From Toxorhynchites rutilus septentrionalis (lineage: Eukaryota > Arthropoda > Insecta > Diptera > Culicidae): 64,000 nt of DNA. The stretch covers positions 59,308,097 to 59,372,096 of the forward strand of contig NC_073746.1 of the NCBI RefSeq assembly GCF_029784135.1. Reading direction: 5' to 3'. The translations under genes were made by a program, and so were the position numbers. This document shows positions 60,536 to 64,000 of the stretch, piece after piece; within the stretch, counting starts at the first letter, position 1; each line of letters begins with the position of its first letter. The notes below the pieces were generated by a model. That model had not been told where the DNA came from and did not search any database. It saw nothing but the letters and a program-made list of their open reading frames with translations.

Positions 60536-60660
60536 GGTCTTACCGCCCCAACTGTCATATTGAAACTACTGATGCGCGCAATTTCGCTTCGCTTCATTTT
60601 AGCGAAAAAACCTATTCCGATAGCATCTATACATACAGCGAGAGCGAAACTGAAGCCTGG
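60536..60660 (-). promoter_or_regulatory. Possible nompC 5' untranslated region and initiator
   Basis: Upstream of the start codon the minus strand has TCAGTTTCG at 60653-60645, matching the arthropod initiator TCAGT(T/C), about 116 bases before the ATG. No TATA box is evident. A short upstream ATG frame (60597) overlaps the main start in another frame. An upstream non-coding exon cannot be excluded. Confidence 0.3.
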
Positions 60661-61765
60661 ATACTACGGGACTCCCAGGGGGGTGAGGCACAGAGGCAAA
60701 AACTACACCAGTGAACAGAGAAATCACATCGGTTTCCAAACCAAACAAAACCGTTTATGCTGGGTTGTTTTTCCACCATCAACACACCGTGATCGCACGG
60801 TATCGCGAGTCGCGTTGAAAGGCATGATTTTTGGAGGGAACAAAATGAAACCAGGCAAAAACTCAAAAATTCCGAAAACGGATATTCATATCATCGCTCG
60901 CCGAACCACCCACCCACTCTGCCACCCGTTTCCCGTCCTCCGCCAGGGAAGCAACTCAATGAAGATTGCCACCCGAAGTATTGCAATAAAACTGCGAAAA
61001 TAATCGTGCATAAAAAAAATCTACCTGTCCCGCCTCGCGGGCGATAAAAGCTCCTCCCGTGGGGGCTTCAGCGCCAATACACTAACAGAATCATCAACAA
61101 CAATAACAACAACACTAGTCCACGAACTATAGGATAGCGGCCCATGCCACCAAAAACTGAGGTTTTCCAAACCGCTCGGGGATGCATCGTCGTCAAGCGC
61201 GGTGCGATTCGTCGTAACAATGCTGCGATGAGTGCATTGAAGGGTTTATTTTCAAAATGTTTCATTTCGTTGATTTATTTGTTTGTTTGGGCAGCGGATT
61301 ACTTCAGTAGGCCGTCTTGGACGAATACTAATATTCTCTAATTTTGAAAGAACATTCCATCACAGAAATTCATTCTTCAAATTCATTCTAAAAACCATTC
61401 TATTCGATTTTTAATGATTTTTCAAAAGACGCACATGAAAAATTTTCGAGATTTCAAAAACAACAAAACTTGATTTTTTGATTTAAAAAATACAGATATT
61501 TTGGGTTTTTGGCATCTGACGTTTGTTACTACATTACTAGAACACTTTTTTTTATTCACCACCAGAGTGCGCTCATTACCGCCGGAGATCCGGGTGGGTA
61601 CCAAATTACCAACGGGGTACCGAATTTGTACCAGTTCCTTTGGTATAAAAATCAGATGCAATCAGTGCTTCTAGTGTTCTAGCTAATCTTCCGCATCTTG
61701 TAAATTCCTGTTGATACCACTTCTCAAAGTTATTGGTTCCGTATTGAACAGTTAATTATGGAACT
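60661..61765. other. Upstream flank of nompC
   Basis: Mixed composition, GC-richer than the introns as far as 61330, consistent with promoter-proximal unique DNA. No gene recognised. Short frames on both strands around 61068-61341 (one with a Leu-rich tail LVLLLLLLMILLVYW) lack supporting features. Confidence 0.4.
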
Positions 61766-64000
61766 GTAGTTTTTTTTTTATAATTCGTTTATTTGTACAG
61801 GCTCAGTTACATAGGTTTAAAGAAGCCAAACTCTCAACTATACTTTTACTATTAACATGTTTTCTTAATTCTACGGTTAATGAAATAGGAAACCGATTAC
61901 TCGCGGTCGACTCGAGTTTAGAAGGGTGACACATTTTCCTTAGGAAAAGGATGGGATGTAAGGAGATTGTAACCATGTTCACACTCACACTCACACTCAC
62001 TTTCACATTCATACTCACACATCACACTGAATTCTTAAACTATCTTCACATCTAATATGTATTAACAATTTAACTTATTCTAATGTTAGGGAACCGATAG
62101 CTCGCGAAGGACGAAAAGGAGGAGAAAATGGGGGGGGGAAAGGATGTAAGAACAATCACACTCGAAGATCGATATCTTTAAGGAAAACATATATTTGGGA
62201 CATGTAATCAAGGTCTAACCGAGCCAACACATCTCTCACCGGCACATTGGGCTGCCTTCCTCGGGCCCGAAGGGAGTTTTCTAAATTCGATCTGGCAACA
62301 AGATAAACAAGATACAGCTCGCACGACCAAACAACGTGTTCGATGTCGTGGTAACCATGGCCACAAACGCAGAGATTGCTGTCGGCAAGCTTGAAACGAA
62401 AAAGCAGCGCATCTAAAGAACAGTGATTGGACATGAGACGGAAGAAGGTGCGAATAAAGTCCCGACTCAAGTCCAGACTTTTGAACCATGGTTTGAGGCT
62501 AACCTTAGGGATAATCGAGTGGAACCACCGGCCCAATTCATCTTCGTTCCACTTGCGTTGCCAGTTAGCGATGGTATTTTTACGAACTAAAGAATAAAAT
62601 TCATTGAAGGCGATTTGACGCTGATAAATATCGCCTTCAATTGCACCTACCTTTGCTAATGAGTCAGCCCTCTCATTACCCGAAATGGATCAATGTGAAG
62701 GGACCCAGACAAAGGTAATGACATAACAGCGTCTGGATAAAGCACTCAAAATTTCTCGTATTCTCTCAAGGAAGTACGGCGAGTGCTTTTCCGGCCTCAC
62801 TGAACGGATAGCTTCGACAGAGCTAAGACTATCCGTTACAATGTAATAGTGTTCAACAGGTCGTGAGGCGACGCTGTCCAGCGCCCAATGAATTGCTGCC
62901 AATTCAGCAATATACACTGAGCAAGGATTCTGAAGACTGTGTGAGGTGCTAAAAAATTCGTTGAACACTCCAAATCCTGTGGACTCATTCATTGAGGACC
63001 CATCTGTATAGTACATATTATCACAATTGACACGCCCATACTTTGCATTGAAGATCGTAGGAGCGATCCTCGATCGTTGATAATCTGAATATCCATGGAT
63101 ATCCTGCTTCATGGACAGATTAAAATGCACAGAGGAATTGATGTAGTCAGGAAAACAAACACGGTTGGGAATATACGAAGAAGGATCAACCTGCATGGAG
63201 ATGAATTCATGATACGAACTCATGAATCCGGAGTGAAAATTTAACTCGATCAGCTGCTCAAAATTTCCGATCACCAAAGGGTTCATGACCTTACACCGAA
63301 TGAAGAACCGAAGAGATAATAATTTGAAGCGATCTTTTAGTGGGAGTACACCTGCCAAAACCTCGAGGCTCATGGTATGCGTTGAGGGCATACATCCCAA
63401 CGCAATACGGAGACAAAGATACTGAGTTTAATGAGGTGTGTTTTGGCAGCTGATTGAAAACAGAAACTGCCATACTCCATCACTGAGAGAATAGTTGTTC
63501 GATACAACATTATAAGATCTTCTGGATGGGCTCCCCACCAGGTGCCGGTAATTGTACGGAGAAAGTTTATTCTTTGTTGACATTTTTTACTTAGATACCC
63601 AATATGGGCCCCCAAGTACATTTAGAGTCGAACCAGACCCCGAGATACTTGAATGACATAGCAAGAGTGATCGGTTTACCCAAAAGTTGAAGCTTTGGTT
63701 TTGCTGGTCTATGCTTCCTAGAAAAAACCACCATCTCTGTTTTCTCCGTGGAGAATTCGAGCCCTAGCCCAATGGCCCAGGTTGAAAAATTGTTCAAAGT
63801 ATCTTGTAAGGGTTCTTGCAGGTCGGATTCATTTGATCCTACGACAGACACCACTCCATCATCTGCAAGTTGTCTTAGGCTGCAATTTTGTGTAAGGCAA
63901 TTGTCGATGTCGCTTACATAGAAGTTGTACAAAAGGGGGCTTAAACATGAGCCCTGGGGGAGGCCCATGTAAGAGACCCGACATACTGTCGAATCTCCAT
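61766..64000 (-). mobile_element. RNase H-bearing non-LTR retrotransposon, runs off right edge
   Basis: The 3' end has AATAAA followed by an A run (T run at about 61771-61780), then an untranslated region with a CACTCA-type microsatellite (61976-62024) and the phrase aaccgattactcgcggt also present at 28290. Coding parts lie on the minus strand from 62156 upward. It is the same family as 28181-29840 and more complete at its 3' end. Confidence 0.85.
62156..63968 (-). pseudogene. Non-LTR ORF2: end of reverse transcriptase, RNase H, zinc knuckle
   Basis: From 63968 down: MGLPQGSCLSPLLYNFYVSD and QLADDGVVSVVG (catalytic ADD), EFSTEKTEMVVFSRKH; then a frameshift near 63600 and another near 63400. 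RNase H follows: YYTDGSSMNES, YIAELAAIHWAL, VTDSLSSVEAI and FVWVPSH, then TGA instead of Cys, and GNERADSLAKVGA. The C-terminal knuckle is NLCVCGHGYHDIEHVVWSCE, ending DIDLRV. One stop and two frameshifts make it inactive. I/Loner-like group by domain order. Confidence 0.88.

Noticed and set aside
60237..61003. Plus-strand frames of 108 and 217 codons over exon 1 and upstream
   Set aside because: They run antisense through nompC exon 1 and continue into non-conserved flank; the composition is not protein-like.
61068..61341. Frames on both strands, one with a Leu-rich tail
   Set aside because: The Leu run arises from an (AAC)n/(GTT)n-like repeat; no start context or splice evidence links it to nompC.
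1..64000. CRISPR arrays, operons, ribosome binding sites, attachment sites
   Set aside because: The spliced nuclear gene and eukaryotic transposons show that this is animal DNA; no such structures are present.

Overview
This is insect genomic DNA, most likely from a culicine mosquito (Aedes/Culex type). The reasons are an AT-rich background, one gene spread over more than 60 kb by giant introns, and an intron repeat load typical of such genomes: DD37E mariners, tRNA-derived SINEs, non-LTR elements with RNase H, hAT, pogo/Tigger and Helitron-like pieces. The species call is inference.

One host gene dominates. It is nompC (TRPN mechanotransduction channel), on the minus strand, running from the start codon at 60535 off the left edge of the window. 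I could place the coding exons by splice sites and reading phase: 60535-59984 (N-terminus and first ankyrin repeat), 33176-32963, 21165-20870, 20786-20484, 20358-18931 and 18869-18333 (ankyrin repeats), 18254-18048 (linker), 11530-10837 (membrane segments through S5), then the pore. The phases agree at every junction and give 1481 codons up to the end of S6 without the optional exon. The C-terminal tail lies outside the window.

The main result is at the pore. Two homologous pore exons lie in tandem (604-393, and 142 to the left edge). Both accept the same split codon, and including both would break the frame, so they look mutually exclusive. A separate 114-bp in-frame exon (10342-10229) can add 38 charged residues to the S5-pore linker. 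Together they predict four pore versions of one mechanosensory channel.

The rest is intron filled with transposable elements. The intron at 605-10836 holds AT-rich repeats and a mariner. That at 11531-18047 holds a DD37E element with perfect ends and two SINE types. That at 21166-32962 holds a hAT with a nested mariner-type MITE, a non-LTR fragment, a mariner deletion derivative and a Tigger element. Intron 1 (33177-59983) holds a second DD37E, a palindromic repeat, a Penelope-type endonuclease fragment, Helitron-like ends and an L2/CR1-like retrotransposon. That retrotransposon was hit by a SINE and by an unusual element bounded by inverted LTRs. Right of the gene, an RNase H-bearing non-LTR copy runs out of the window. 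All transposons with recognisable proteins carry stops, frameshifts or deletions.
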